Origin: CAMBDS01 sp964355675
Lineage (GTDB): Bacteria > Electryoneota > AABM5-125-24 > Hatepunaeales > Hatepunaeaceae
Direction: 5' to 3'
Length of the DNA stretch: 64,000 nt
Assembly (NCBI GenBank): GCA_964355675.1
Contig: CAYHEC010000013.1
Coordinates: 29,389 to 93,388 of the forward strand
The position numbers were made by a program, and so were the translations under genes. The notes under the pieces were generated by a model that was not told the origin of the DNA, ran no database searches, and saw only the letters and a list, made by a program, of their open reading frames with translations. Position 1 is the first letter of the stretch; every line of letters begins with the position of its first letter. Below, piece by piece: positions 52,633-61,991 of this stretch.

Positions 52633-52664
52633 CTTGGAGGGCGGGATTAATCCCGCCCTCCAAG
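52633..52664. repeat. Perfect palindromic GGAGGGCGGG ATTAAT CCCGCCCTCC repeat
   Basis: A perfect 32-base palindrome centred on ATTAAT, essentially the same as 37431-37461, placed about 110 bases ahead of tamB. Confidence 0.8.
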
Positions 52665-52776
52665 ACAGCGCTACTGTTTAACCGCGGAAAACAATCGTCT
52701 GAAGCCCGGATTCAAAAAATATATTAAGATAACAGCCATTGGTATTCTTGCCATTCTGCTGATAATCTCGTTCGTA

Positions 52777-55700
52777 TTGATCTGGCTTTCCTCACCGCCG
52801 GGCGAGAGATTCCTTGCCTTACGTCTCGAAAAAATGCTGACCAAAACCCTCGCCCAGCCGGTGAACCTAAGTAAATTTGAGACAAACCTCTTCTCCCGCA
52901 TCGAGGTTACCGGGTTGCAGGTGATAACTGCCGACAACCCATCCTCCACTGTCATCGAAATACCAACGCTTAGAATAAGATACGACCTTCTCAATTTTCT
53001 CCGGTCAGACTTCAAGCTTGATAGTGTCTTGATCTCAAGCCTAATAGTCAATCTTGGCCGGGATAGTCTCGGTCGGTTTAATCTTGAACTTCTTAATCCC
53101 ATAGAAAATAAAACAGAATCCCCAAAGTCCTCTAATAACCCACTGCAATTTTCTATTAATTACATCGACTTAAAAAGTGGTTTTGGTTCGTTCAACGATC
53201 AGGAATTCAGAGTGGGTGGCGCTTTACGTGGATTGTCTTCGCTGATTCGGGTGCAGGGTCTCTCGAAGATCGATTTTCAAGCGAAGGCCGAAGCGATAGA
53301 TGTATCCAAAAACGGGAAATCGTTTTCCGTCGGTGAGTTATTTGTTTCCGGTGACTGGACATCTCCCGATCTGACCATCGACTCGCTGACTTTGGCATCA
53401 TCAGATCTGACATTGGCATCCCACGGTAAAATGTCGTTTGAGCCGCCAATACCAATAATTACGGCTGAGTGCCAACTCGAAGTGTTCCCCTTGAACATCA
53501 TCGATTCATTAACGAGTATTGGGATCCCCTCCCTGCCAAGGATCGATGGAATGATTGCCGCAAATCTCACGATCTCAGGCACTCTTGACGAGCCTATAGT
53601 CGGATTGAATGCCGAATCTGACCTTTTGCAATGGGATTCTGTTGTAACCGGTGAGTTGTTGATAACAAGTACCGCGCAAAAATCTTCCGGAGTGTGGGCG
53701 TGGGAAACAACTGCTGACTGTAAGCGCTTCTCCATACCTGACAACGAAATTGATTCTGTTTACTTTTTTTCTTCAATTTCATTATCCGATTCCACAGTGT
53801 CGATCAAGAATTTTTCATTTTCCATTCCGGACTTGACGGTTCAAGGCGATGGTGAAATTCACATGTTCGACAACGACACAACCATCAATGGAATAGTGAA
53901 AGTAGCCGGATCGGCTACTGAAACTGCTGACATTATCGCATTTTTCATCTCGCCAATTGTAGGAGATTTCGCGGGTGACATCGATCTTGTCGGTGAGATT
54001 AACGGTTCAATCGACAATCTGGAATATCGTCTTTCAGGCTCGATTCCCGCTCTACAGTATCAAAATCTCTCAGTGACCAACCTACTACTACGCACTCAAT
54101 ACGGGCAGGGGAGGTTAGCTCTCAACGACTTCGATGGTAACCTCGCAAAAGGCCGGTTCTCAATAAACGGCAGTCTGGAAACGTCCACACTCATGCACCG
54201 GCTTTCGCTGAAAGCCACTAACGTCGATTTGCATGATTTGTGGTCGGATATCTATAAAAGCGAGTCACCTTTCGAGGGCTTCGTCAACGCAACACTGGTC
54301 TCTTCAGGACGATTAGCTGATCCTTCGACCTATTTAGTCAAGGCGCATCTTGCCCTCGATACAGTCGAGTATTCGAGTAAGATTATACCTCCTTATACTG
54401 CTGACATCTCCGTCGATAGCAGTTATATTGTCGTGAATTTCATTCAGGGAGAAGCACGAACATATATTCAGGGAACTTTGAACAGAGACTCACTCAATAG
54501 TGAATTTTCCCTTTACATGCCAGAAATTGAGCCTTATGCGGCACTGTTAAATGTCATGGACATCAGCGGGGAACTTCGTCTGAAAGGATCTGTCAATGGT
54601 CGGTATTCCGACCCCAGGCTCCAAGTCTCTTTCGCAGGAAATCACTGGTTGTATCGGGATTTTCCGATCGACACTTTGAGTGGTGGCATCACCTACCGTA
54701 AAGGGGAAATCTTTTTAGATAACGCCACCATTGCCGGAAGGCTCGACAAGATCGACCCCGAACATCCCCCGTTTGGGGTGACGGAACTTTCCGGATCATT
54801 GGATTATAGCGGCAAGATAGACGGTGACTTCTCTGATCCTGTGGTTAGTTTGATAGTCAACGTCGATGACGTCCAGTATCGAAGCTTTATTTTGAAGTCC
54901 GGGCGAATCGTTCTCGCCACGAACGACGGTCGGATTAGCTTAAGCGAACTCCAGCTTGAAAACGACTCCCTGCGGATCTCAGGTGATGGGAGCTTTTCGA
55001 TCGATTCACTTGCCGGAAATCTTACTCTTCAGATTGTTGAACTTTGGCAAGACTCGCTAAAAAACGCGCCGATCCCAGGTAGATTAGACCTTGGCTTCAG
55101 CGACACAGAAGGATTAATGCAATTCGATGTCGATGGTGAGAAAATTCCATTAGGAGCATTGTCAAAAATTCTCGGCCGTCAAGACATAGATGGCAGTCTG
55201 GATATTACCCTCAAAGCCCGGATTGCTGAAGAGTTTCAAATAGAAGCACTTCAAGCCACGTTCCTAAATCTGAAAATCGCCAAAGCACATCTCGATTCGC
55301 TCGTAATAGGCGGTAAGATGGACTCCCGGGAGTTGGAGTTGACCGAATTGAAGGGAAATGAGGGCAGTAGTGCATTTCAGGCTACTGGGAAATTGGGCAA
55401 AAATTCGCAATCACCGGACAGCAGTTGGTTCGATGGCGATAATTCGATTAAAGCCATCGTTACGGGTAACAATATTGATTTTGCTATATTACAACCATTT
55501 CTTCCCAATGGCTATGCGACGGTAGGTTTCTGTGATCTCGATCTCCGGCTGGATGGCAAGTTGAGCTTCCCTCGTGCCAGAGGATTTCTGAAACTCAGAG
55601 ACGGAAGCTTACATACGCTCGCAAGCGGCGCGCTTCTCGATTCAATACAAGCCGATATAGTTTTGACCGACACTTTGATGTCTATCAACTCTATTTCGGG

Positions 55701-57162
55701 GATCTATAAAGGAATTCCGCTGGTTTTGAATGCCGGGCTTAAATTCAAAACATTCGATTCGTTTAATGTCCAAGCTAACCTGAAAGCAAATCAGCATGAC
55801 GCGGTGAATCTTCTGGCTGAAATCAGAAACAATTCCATTCAGGGCAATCTGACTATGAAGGAATTTGATCTGGCTCTGATTGGTCCGATGATACCGGGAA
55901 TAGATGCGTTCGGGGGGATAGCAAGCGCCGAAATCACAATTTCCGGCACTAAAAATGACCCGGGGATAAAAGGTCTGCTACACTTTGATAGGTTGTACTT
56001 GTCGCCGATAGCAAGCGACGACTCTTTATTAAACTGTTCTCTAACGGTCAAATTTGATAAATTGGCGATGGACGTCAGCAATTTCTATGGCGAGTTAGGA
56101 GGCGGGACAATTCAGGGGGCAGGTAGATACACCTACAAAGAAGACTCAATCGGTTCCAACCTGACGGTTCATGTCAACAATTCCCGTGTTTTCAGCTCCC
56201 GGCAATATCTGGTGACTATCAAGCAAGCGGATATTTCCGTGAGAAAGTCGGATAAATTTGTGCTGGTCGATGGCGATGTAATCCTCGGTGACACTCGCCT
56301 GCGTTACCGGTTCACACCTCAGATGCTGATAGCCATGTTAAGAACCACCGAACGTCCCAAGCAGGAGCAATCAAAATTAATGCAAAAGGTTCGACTTGAT
56401 ATTAAAATACATGACAGCGATGATCTGTGGATCGACAATAACCTTGCAAGAATAAAACTCCGTGCTGACTTGGCATTTATTGGCACCATCTCCAAACCGG
56501 TCGTGTCGGGGCGGGTTACCGTAATCGAGGGCTATGTTCTTTATCTTGATCGTAAGTTTAACGTGGAGCTCGGTAGCCTTGATTTTTACAATCCTGTTCG
56601 CATAAATCCCAATATTGACTTACTCGCCAAAACCACCGTCGAGAGTTATAAATCGCGTTCGGAGATTCCCCATACCATTTCGCTTGGTGTTCATGGCGAA
56701 CTCGATCAAGCGGTTATCGAACTCACTTCCGAGCCACCCGAAGACCGAACAGATATTCTCTCGCTGTTGACCCTCGGTATCACCCGCCGGGACCTGACGG
56801 GAACCGACGGAAAGGAAGGTGACGTCAAATTTGAGGAGGCAGTTCGCGAAAGACTGGAACTCATGTCCAGTCGCCGTATTTCGGGATATGTCTCTTCGAA
56901 AGTTGAGAATGCTCTGGGACTTCAATCCTTTACAATAGAGAACAATCTGTTCAACTTCGATAAGAATTGGGGGCCGCAACTTGTAGCATCCAAGCGACTT
57001 TCAAAGCGTACCGAACTTACCTACACAACAACTATCGGCAAGATGAACGATCAGGGGATTAAATTAGCCTATAAACTGACCGACCACTATGTACTTGAGG
57101 GACAGACAGATCAGACCGGCGGGGCGGGAATCGACCTGAAGTACAAGATAAAATTGCCATGA
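52777..57162 (+). CDS. tamB: TamB-like translocation and assembly protein (DUF490)
   Basis: At least 1461 residues from the TTG at 52777; but the frame is open and protein-like upstream to about 52681 and encodes the expected membrane anchor (FKKYIKITAIGILAILLIIS). No ATG, GTG or TTG lies before that helix; a CTG at 52699 is the best candidate, or an error hides a start. After IWLSSPPGERFLALRLEKML come about 1000 residues of repetitive beta-strands of the AsmA/TamB type (LSGSLDYSGKIDGDFSDPVV, FSDPVVSL-like repeats, GDGSFSIDSLAGNLTLQ). The C-terminal DUF490 region (about 1100-1461) ends TDHYVLEGQTDQTGGAGIDL. The protein spans the periplasm and moves lipids or passengers to the outer membrane with TamA, whose gene overlaps its stop by four bases. 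Confidence 0.9.
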   Translation: MIWLSSPPGERFLALRLEKMLTKTLAQPVNLSKFETNLFSRIEVTGLQVITADNPSSTVIEIPTLRIRYDLLNFLRSDFKLDSVLISSLIVNLGRDSLGRFNLELLNPIENKTESPKSSNNPLQFSINYIDLKSGFGSFNDQEFRVGGALRGLSSLIRVQGLSKIDFQAKAEAIDVSKNGKSFSVGELFVSGDWTSPDLTIDSLTLASSDLTLASHGKMSFEPPIPIITAECQLEVFPLNIIDSLTSIGIPSLPRIDGMIAANLTISGTLDEPIVGLNAESDLLQWDSVVTGELLITSTAQKSSGVWAWETTADCKRFSIPDNEIDSVYFFSSISLSDSTVSIKNFSFSIPDLTVQGDGEIHMFDNDTTINGIVKVAGSATETADIIAFFISPIVGDFAGDIDLVGEINGSIDNLEYRLSGSIPALQYQNLSVTNLLLRTQYGQGRLALNDFDGNLAKGRFSINGSLETSTLMHRLSLKATNVDLHDLWSDIYKSESPFEGFVNATLVSSGRLADPSTYLVKAHLALDTVEYSSKIIPPYTADISVDSSYIVVNFIQGEARTYIQGTLNRDSLNSEFSLYMPEIEPYAALLNVMDISGELRLKGSVNGRYSDPRLQVSFAGNHWLYRDFPIDTLSGGITYRKGEIFLDNATIAGRLDKIDPEHPPFGVTELSGSLDYSGKIDGDFSDPVVSLIVNVDDVQYRSFILKSGRIVLATNDGRISLSELQLENDSLRISGDGSFSIDSLAGNLTLQIVELWQDSLKNAPIPGRLDLGFSDTEGLMQFDVDGEKIPLGALSKILGRQDIDGSLDITLKARIAEEFQIEALQATFLNLKIAKAHLDSLVIGGKMDSRELELTELKGNEGSSAFQATGKLGKNSQSPDSSWFDGDNSIKAIVTGNNIDFAILQPFLPNGYATVGFCDLDLRLDGKLSFPRARGFLKLRDGSLHTLASGALLDSIQADIVLTDTLMSINSISGIYKGIPLVLNAGLKFKTFDSFNVQANLKANQHDAVNLLAEIRNNSIQGNLTMKEFDLALIGPMIPGIDAFGGIASAEITISGTKNDPGIKGLLHFDRLYLSPIASDDSLLNCSLTVKFDKLAMDVSNFYGELGGGTIQGAGRYTYKEDSIGSNLTVHVNNSRVFSSRQYLVTIKQADISVRKSDKFVLVDGDVILGDTRLRYRFTPQMLIAMLRTTERPKQEQSKLMQKVRLDIKIHDSDDLWIDNNLARIKLRADLAFIGTISKPVVSGRVTVIEGYVLYLDRKFNVELGSLDFYNPVRINPNIDLLAKTTVESYKSRSEIPHTISLGVHGELDQAVIELTSEPPEDRTDILSLLTLGITRRDLTGTDGKEGDVKFEEAVRERLELMSSRRISGYVSSKVENALGLQSFTIENNLFNFDKNWGPQLVASKRLSKRTELTYTTTIGKMNDQGIKLAYKLTDHYVLEGQTDQTGGAGIDLKYKIKLP

Positions 57163-58949
57163 CGCCATCACGAATACTCGCAGTTTGTTTGCTCCTGATT
57201 GTTGCATCTACTCAATCTTTCGCGGCAGATGAACCTCTCAAATTCAAAATCAAAACTGTTAAGATCGAAGGCAATCATGCTTACACTGACAAGCGTCTCC
57301 ATAGGGTCATTGTCTCTAAGCCCTCGATGCTATTCAATCCGGTTTATTATTACGAGGAAGTTCTTCGGGATGATATCGCCGGAGTGGAATTGTTCTACAG
57401 ACACAATGGTTACCTCGATGCAAAGGTAGATACTTTTTCAGTTTCACTCAATACATCAAAACGTCGGGCGGATATTAAACTTCGAATCACTGAGGGTCCC
57501 CTAACGAAAATAGATGGTATCAGTATGTTTGAAAACAGCGTTTTCAGCGATTCGATACTGCTCCGATTGATACCACTCAAACCCGGACTTGCACTAAGAC
57601 GCGCTGAAATCGAGGATGGAACGCTCGCTCTTCTGACTTTTTACGCCGAGAATGGCTATATCGAGGCAACAGCCACACCTGAAATCCGGATAGACAGCGC
57701 CGCTCATCTCGCCCAGGTCGATTATTTTGTCAAGGAGAATCGCCAATACTCTATTGATTCAATTATTTACAAAGGACTTGAAAAAACCCATTTGAAGGTA
57801 GTAACTCGTGAAATGGAGTTCAAAAGTGGCCAGATCGTTGACTATTCGCGACTGCTCAAATCGCAACGCAAGCTCTACATGACCGGTCTATTTCAATCCG
57901 CCTTTGTCAGACCTGTAACGCCTTCGAGTTTGGATGCCAAGAAAAAGGACGTTTTAGTTGAAGTAAAGGAAAATAAATCACGTGAGTATAATTTCTCCTT
58001 CGGTTACGGAACTCTTGATAAGCTCCGCACTGGTATGGAGCTTTACAACACTAACTGGCGAGGCACAGCACAGAAACTTGGGTTGTCAGCAAAACTTAGC
58101 TTCATCAATAAAGGCGTAGAAGGAACATTTTCCGAACCTTGGACATTCAACACACCCTGGCGAACCGATCTCGCGTTGTCAATTAATTACCTGATCGATC
58201 CCGGTTACAATCAGAAAACCATCGGTGGCAGGATCACAATAGGACGAATTCTACTTAAGAAAATCTCCACCACCCTCACCTATCGTCACCTCAACGTCGA
58301 ACTATCGAAAGTAAAAAGTGCCTCTCTCCCAGAAAATTTAAGGTCTAACATCCGCAGTTTAAAGCTGACTTTGTCTCACGACACTCGCAACAACTTGTTC
58401 AATCCTACTCAAGGAATATATATTGAACCAAGCATCGAAACTGCTGGACTATTTCGGAGCGCCTCCCAGTCATTCTCAAGAGTGATATTAATTGCCAAGT
58501 ACTTCGATAGACTCACTCCCAGTACCGTCATCGGTTCAGGTTTGGAACTTGCCTGGATGGCCAGTCCGCGCGGCTTTAACTCGATCATCTTAAGCGAGCG
58601 GTTATACGCAGGCGGTCCTTCCTCGCTTCGTGCATTCAAATACAAGCGTACCGGACCACTTGACGCCGATGGTTATCCAATCGGCGGCGGATTTAGTGCA
58701 GTCTGGAATGCGATTGAAATAAGGCAGTCGCTTTATAAAATCGTTGGCGGAGTCGTCTTTCTTGATCTCGGAAATGTCTGGAGGAGTGTGGAAGGGGTTT
58801 CGATTGATGGAATCAGATTGTCGCCAGGTGTAGGACTGAGGATCGACACGTCGCTGGCGCTTGTCCGTGCCGACTACGGAATCAATATCGACCCACGCGG
58901 TTCCGAACCATCCGGGATGTTATACGTCAGCGTGGGACAGGCATTTTGA
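57159..58949 (+). CDS. tamA: TamA-like Omp85 outer-membrane assembly protein
   Basis: 596 residues, close to E. coli TamA (577). A signal peptide (1-22, ending SFAA) is followed by three POTRA domains at about 27-100, 105-185 and 185-270 (FKIKTVKIEGNHAYTDKRLH; LTKIDGISMFENSVFSDSIL; YSIDSIIYKGLEKTHLKVVT). The Omp85 barrel covers 290-596, with YNFSFGYGTLDKLRTGMELY, RLYAGGPSSLRAFKYKRTGP (the conserved (V/I)RG(F/Y)-like lid motif region SLRAFKY), NAIEIRQSLY and GVGLRIDTSLALVRADYGIN. It ends in phenylalanine. The ATG overlaps the tamB stop (ATGA), implying coupled translation and a shared complex. Confidence 0.92.
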   Translation: MTPSRILAVCLLLIVASTQSFAADEPLKFKIKTVKIEGNHAYTDKRLHRVIVSKPSMLFNPVYYYEEVLRDDIAGVELFYRHNGYLDAKVDTFSVSLNTSKRRADIKLRITEGPLTKIDGISMFENSVFSDSILLRLIPLKPGLALRRAEIEDGTLALLTFYAENGYIEATATPEIRIDSAAHLAQVDYFVKENRQYSIDSIIYKGLEKTHLKVVTREMEFKSGQIVDYSRLLKSQRKLYMTGLFQSAFVRPVTPSSLDAKKKDVLVEVKENKSREYNFSFGYGTLDKLRTGMELYNTNWRGTAQKLGLSAKLSFINKGVEGTFSEPWTFNTPWRTDLALSINYLIDPGYNQKTIGGRITIGRILLKKISTTLTYRHLNVELSKVKSASLPENLRSNIRSLKLTLSHDTRNNLFNPTQGIYIEPSIETAGLFRSASQSFSRVILIAKYFDRLTPSTVIGSGLELAWMASPRGFNSIILSERLYAGGPSSLRAFKYKRTGPLDADGYPIGGGFSAVWNAIEIRQSLYKIVGGVVFLDLGNVWRSVEGVSIDGIRLSPGVGLRIDTSLALVRADYGINIDPRGSEPSGMLYVSVGQAF

Positions 58950-59066
58950 GCTTTACCCGGTAGAACGGGGCTCCGTACCCGTTCATCAAGGAACTCGTGC
59001 ACAAGTGGAAAGGCACGGAGTCTCTTCCACAAACCTGAGGGGCTTTTTCAACAGACTCAAGACAGG
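58950..59066. other. Convergent intergenic region
   Basis: This 117-base gap between the tamA stop and the minus-strand cyclase stop has a GAACGGGGCTCCGTACCCGTTC hairpin-like word (about 58963-58984) that could serve both directions as a terminator. No gene is present. Confidence 0.5.
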
Positions 59067-60200
59067 CTACGCATTCCTGCCATTTAAAAACCAAGTGACC
59101 ATCTTCCCCTTCCCCTTTATATTGAGAATGGCGCGCTTTTCAAATATGAATGGTTCTCCCAGTTGTCGCCTGGCAGAGTCTGTTACCTGAATTCGGTCGG
59201 GTTCACTGTAGGATTCCATGCGACTGGCGGTGTTCACAACATCCCCCCAAAGGTCATAGAGGAATTTACGCCTGCCTATCACCCCCGCAACAACCGAGCC
59301 GGTATCAAGACCTATGCGCATCTTCAAATTGTAACCGCTATATTCATTAAAAAGACTCAATGCTTCCATCATGTCCAATGTCATATGAGCCGCTCGCTCA
59401 ATGTGATCTGTTGCCGGGATGGGGAGTCCCGCCACAGCCATGTAAGAATCACCGATAGTTTTAATCTTCTCAAGTCCACGTTTGTCGGCAATGCTGTCAA
59501 AACGGGTGAAAACATCGTTGAGCACACCTACCAGGACTTCAGCACTTACACTCTCAGAAAACTTAGTGAATCCCACGATGTCCGCGAACAGTACCGTCAC
59601 GTCCGTGAAACTGTCCACAATGACTTCCGCGAAACTATCGCCATCCCAAGGAGTTGATATTCTTTGACTAGATCGTCTATCAACTGTGACTTTGGAGCGC
59701 GCTTTCAGTCGTTCGGTAATCGTGCGAGGTAGTATATTGAACAGTAAACGTTCTGATTCCTTCTGCTCCGAGGATACTCGATCATAAAGGCGCTTAGTTT
59801 CCAAGTGCAACAGGCGGACTTCGAGCATGTTGTAAACTCGGATCAGTACTTCGGCGAGATCAAACGGTTTGGTGATGAAATCCTTTGCCCCCGCTTTCAG
59901 CGCTCGTAGTTTGTGATCTGGTTGGGCGGTAATCACGAGGACGGGAAGGTAGCCGCTCGTTTCGAGTTCTTTCAGGTTTTCCATGACCTGGAATCCATCA
60001 ATATCAGGCATCTGTAAATCAAGAAGAATCAAATCATAGCGATTCTTGCTGTGCAGGTTGCAAACCTCATTAGGATCCATCGTGGATCTGACAGATACAT
60101 AACCTGCGCCACGTAGCATTCGCTCGAGCAGAAGGACATTGGCTTCAATATCATCTACGATCAAAATGTTGGCGTTAAGAATATCTGAAGTGTTAATCAT
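59067..60200 (-). CDS. Receiver domain fused to class III adenylate cyclase
   Basis: 377 residues. Residues 8-125 are a CheY-like receiver with phospho-acceptor D61 (YDLILLDLQMPDIDGF), D16-D17 (IVDD) and K111 (ITKPFD). A coiled coil (about 126-160) leads to HNOBA-like ILPRTITERL and the cyclase domain (about 198-374). Metal-binding D207 (FADIVGF) and D251 (TIGDSYMA) are present, as are K247 and D316 (YDLWGD), the pair that selects adenine, and N323 and R327 of the transition state. It is thus likely to make cyclic AMP under control of a histidine kinase. The receiver closely matches those at 60203 and 60857. It is the last gene of the minus-strand operon. Confidence 0.93.
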   Translation of the reverse strand: MINTSDILNANILIVDDIEANVLLLERMLRGAGYVSVRSTMDPNEVCNLHSKNRYDLILLDLQMPDIDGFQVMENLKELETSGYLPVLVITAQPDHKLRALKAGAKDFITKPFDLAEVLIRVYNMLEVRLLHLETKRLYDRVSSEQKESERLLFNILPRTITERLKARSKVTVDRRSSQRISTPWDGDSFAEVIVDSFTDVTVLFADIVGFTKFSESVSAEVLVGVLNDVFTRFDSIADKRGLEKIKTIGDSYMAVAGLPIPATDHIERAAHMTLDMMEALSLFNEYSGYNLKMRIGLDTGSVVAGVIGRRKFLYDLWGDVVNTASRMESYSEPDRIQVTDSARRQLGEPFIFEKRAILNIKGKGKMVTWFLNGRNA

Positions 60201-60202
60201 CC

Positions 60203-60682
60203 TTACTTTATCGGCGGATTATAATTGACTCGTCTAAACCCCTGTACCCTCTGTTCCAGAACTTTGATGTGGTTTTTCGCTTCCTTTTGTTGTAAGCGAA
60301 CTTCCAGCATATTATGAATGCGTACAAGTACGTCGGCCATATCAAAGGGTTTGCTGATGAAATCAACGGCCCCGGCATTCAGCGCTCGAATATTGTGGTC
60401 TGGTTGGGCGGTAATCACGAGGACAGGTAGATAACCGTCTGCTTCAAGTTCCTTTAGATTTTCCATTACTTGGAATCCGTCCATGCCCGGCATCTGAAGA
60501 TCGAGCAGAATTAAGTCGTATCGGATCCTACCGTGCAGTTCGCAGACTTCTTTCGAGTTTGTCGTGGACTCAATAAAAACATAGCCGGCTCCACGTAGCA
60601 TTCGATCGAGGAGTACAATATTGGCTTCTATATCGTCAACAATCAATATTTTAGCGTGATGAATGTCGGTAGAATTGACCAA
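60203..60682 (-). CDS. Stand-alone response-regulator receiver protein
   Basis: 159 residues: a complete receiver domain (about 8-125) with IVDD acidic pocket, D61 (YDLILLDLQMPGMDGF), TAQPD and K111 in SKPFD, then a short helical tail (LQQKEAKNHIKVLEQRVQGF) with no output domain. It could act as a CheY/Spo0F-like phosphate shuttle or competitor between the kinase and its two fused relatives. Its start lies two bases after the end (in transcription order, before the start) of the cyclase gene, so the two are translationally coupled. Near-identical receiver sequence to the neighbours implies recent duplication. Confidence 0.92.
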   Translation of the reverse strand: MVNSTDIHHAKILIVDDIEANIVLLDRMLRGAGYVFIESTTNSKEVCELHGRIRYDLILLDLQMPGMDGFQVMENLKELEADGYLPVLVITAQPDHNIRALNAGAVDFISKPFDMADVLVRIHNMLEVRLQQKEAKNHIKVLEQRVQGFRRVNYNPPIK

Positions 60683-60716
60683 TTTTTAATCCATTTTAGT
60701 TAAAAGTATTTTTCTT

Positions 60717-60800
60717 GGTTCGCGTAGAGGCGATCTCTGAATCGAAAAAGTCAACTTAGCAGTGCCGATTTAAATCGGCACTACCGCCGCTACGCGAACG
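60717..60800. repeat. Nested palindrome in the operon spacer
   Basis: Outer arms are GGTTCGCGTAGAGGCG (60717-60732) and CGCCGCTACGCGAAC (60785-60799). The core AGTGCCGATTTAAATCGGCA, plus CT, is a perfect 22-base palindrome (60761-60782). It lies in the 174-base gap between the receiver-MgtE and stand-alone receiver genes, so it may attenuate or start transcription of the downstream pair. Confidence 0.7.
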
Positions 60801-60856
60801 TGTAGGAAATTTATATAATGATAGAAGAAAGGTGTCCCGTCCTACTGAAAACAGTT

Positions 60857-61990
60857 TCATTTTACCAAAATCGTCGCCAACCCCAACAGCATTCCCATAC
60901 TGACAATGTCGGTTGCAGTAGTAAGGAAAATGCTCGAAGCCACTGCCGGGTCAGCGCCAAGCTTCTTCAGAGTGAGCGGCACAACTGCACCGCATACACT
61001 ACTGATGACACAACTTCCTGTCATGGCTAAGAATACAACAATACTTAGTGTGATCGCGGTAGTCAAACCTTGAGCAGTGGCAACAAAGAACATGGCAACT
61101 GCGGCGACTATGCCGACAAGGACACCGTTCAACATGCCAAGCAAAGCCTCTTTTATGATCAGCGCTTTCTCTCTGCCCGATTGGAGCTCACCCAGAAATA
61201 CCCCTCGAAGAGTGACCGCCAAAGTCTGGCAACCGGTGTTTCCTGACTGGCCCGCCAATACCGGCAGGAACATAGCCAATATCACTACCCGGTCGATAAT
61301 ATCTCGAAAGATAAAGACTACGCTTGCCGCCGCGAAAGCAGTGAGCAGGTTGAACTGTAGCCATGGATGGCGTAGTTTCAGGCTTCGGAAAACTGGAGTA
61401 GCAAGTCGCTCCTCCTTTTCTACGCCAACCATAATTCCCGGTTGGGCACTTAACTCGATCATTCGCTTATGCTCTATCACAAGTTGTTCATAAAGGCCCT
61501 TGAGTTCATCACTCTGACTTCTAATTAACTCGCGACTGGTTTCAACCTCCACTACTTTTTGTTCCAAGGCTTTGCTGTATTTCTTCGTCTGTCCATGCAA
61601 TAGGCGTACTTCCAGCATATTGTGAACGCGAGCAAGTACCTCGGCGAGATCAAAAGGTTTGCTGATGAAATCCTTTGCTCCGACTTTCAGAGCGCGCAAC
61701 TTGAGATCGGGTTGGGCAGTAATCACCAGGACAGGAAGGTATCCGCCCATTTCGATCTCATTGAGACCTTCCATCACCTGAAATCCATCCATACCAGGCA
61801 TATTAAGATCGAGCAGGATCAAGTCGTAGTGGTTTATACGATGTAATTCGCAAACATCAAGTGGCTGTGTTGTTGACTCGACAGTAGAATAACCAGCGCC
61901 ACTCAGTATTCGTTTGAGAAGGAGCACGTTTGTCTCTTGATCATCGACGATTAAAATACTGGCTTTTAAGATGTCAGCTGAACCGATCAT
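60857..61990 (-). CDS. Receiver domain fused to MgtE-type magnesium channel domain
   Basis: 377 residues. Residues 8-125 are a receiver with D61 (YDLILLDLNMPGMDGF), IVDD and K111 (SKPFD). A coiled coil (about 135-182) follows. Residues about 205-377 are the membrane domain of MgtE/SLC41 magnesium channels, with about five helices: LPVLAGQSGNTGCQTLAVTL (the family's PxxAGxxGNxGxQ motif, P243 on), VFLGELQSG, LLGMLNGVLVGIVAAVAMFF, and TATDIVSMGMLLGLATIL, where D361 matches the ion-binding Asp of Thermus MgtE (D432). The N and CBS domains that normally sense Mg2+ are absent and replaced by the receiver. Phosphorylation-gated Mg2+ (or other divalent ion) flux is the obvious model, but unproven. 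It is second in the operon, one base after the kinase stop. Confidence 0.92.
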   Translation of the reverse strand: MIGSADILKASILIVDDQETNVLLLKRILSGAGYSTVESTTQPLDVCELHRINHYDLILLDLNMPGMDGFQVMEGLNEIEMGGYLPVLVITAQPDLKLRALKVGAKDFISKPFDLAEVLARVHNMLEVRLLHGQTKKYSKALEQKVVEVETSRELIRSQSDELKGLYEQLVIEHKRMIELSAQPGIMVGVEKEERLATPVFRSLKLRHPWLQFNLLTAFAAASVVFIFRDIIDRVVILAMFLPVLAGQSGNTGCQTLAVTLRGVFLGELQSGREKALIIKEALLGMLNGVLVGIVAAVAMFFVATAQGLTTAITLSIVVFLAMTGSCVISSVCGAVVPLTLKKLGADPAVASSIFLTTATDIVSMGMLLGLATILVK

Positions 61991-61991
61991 A

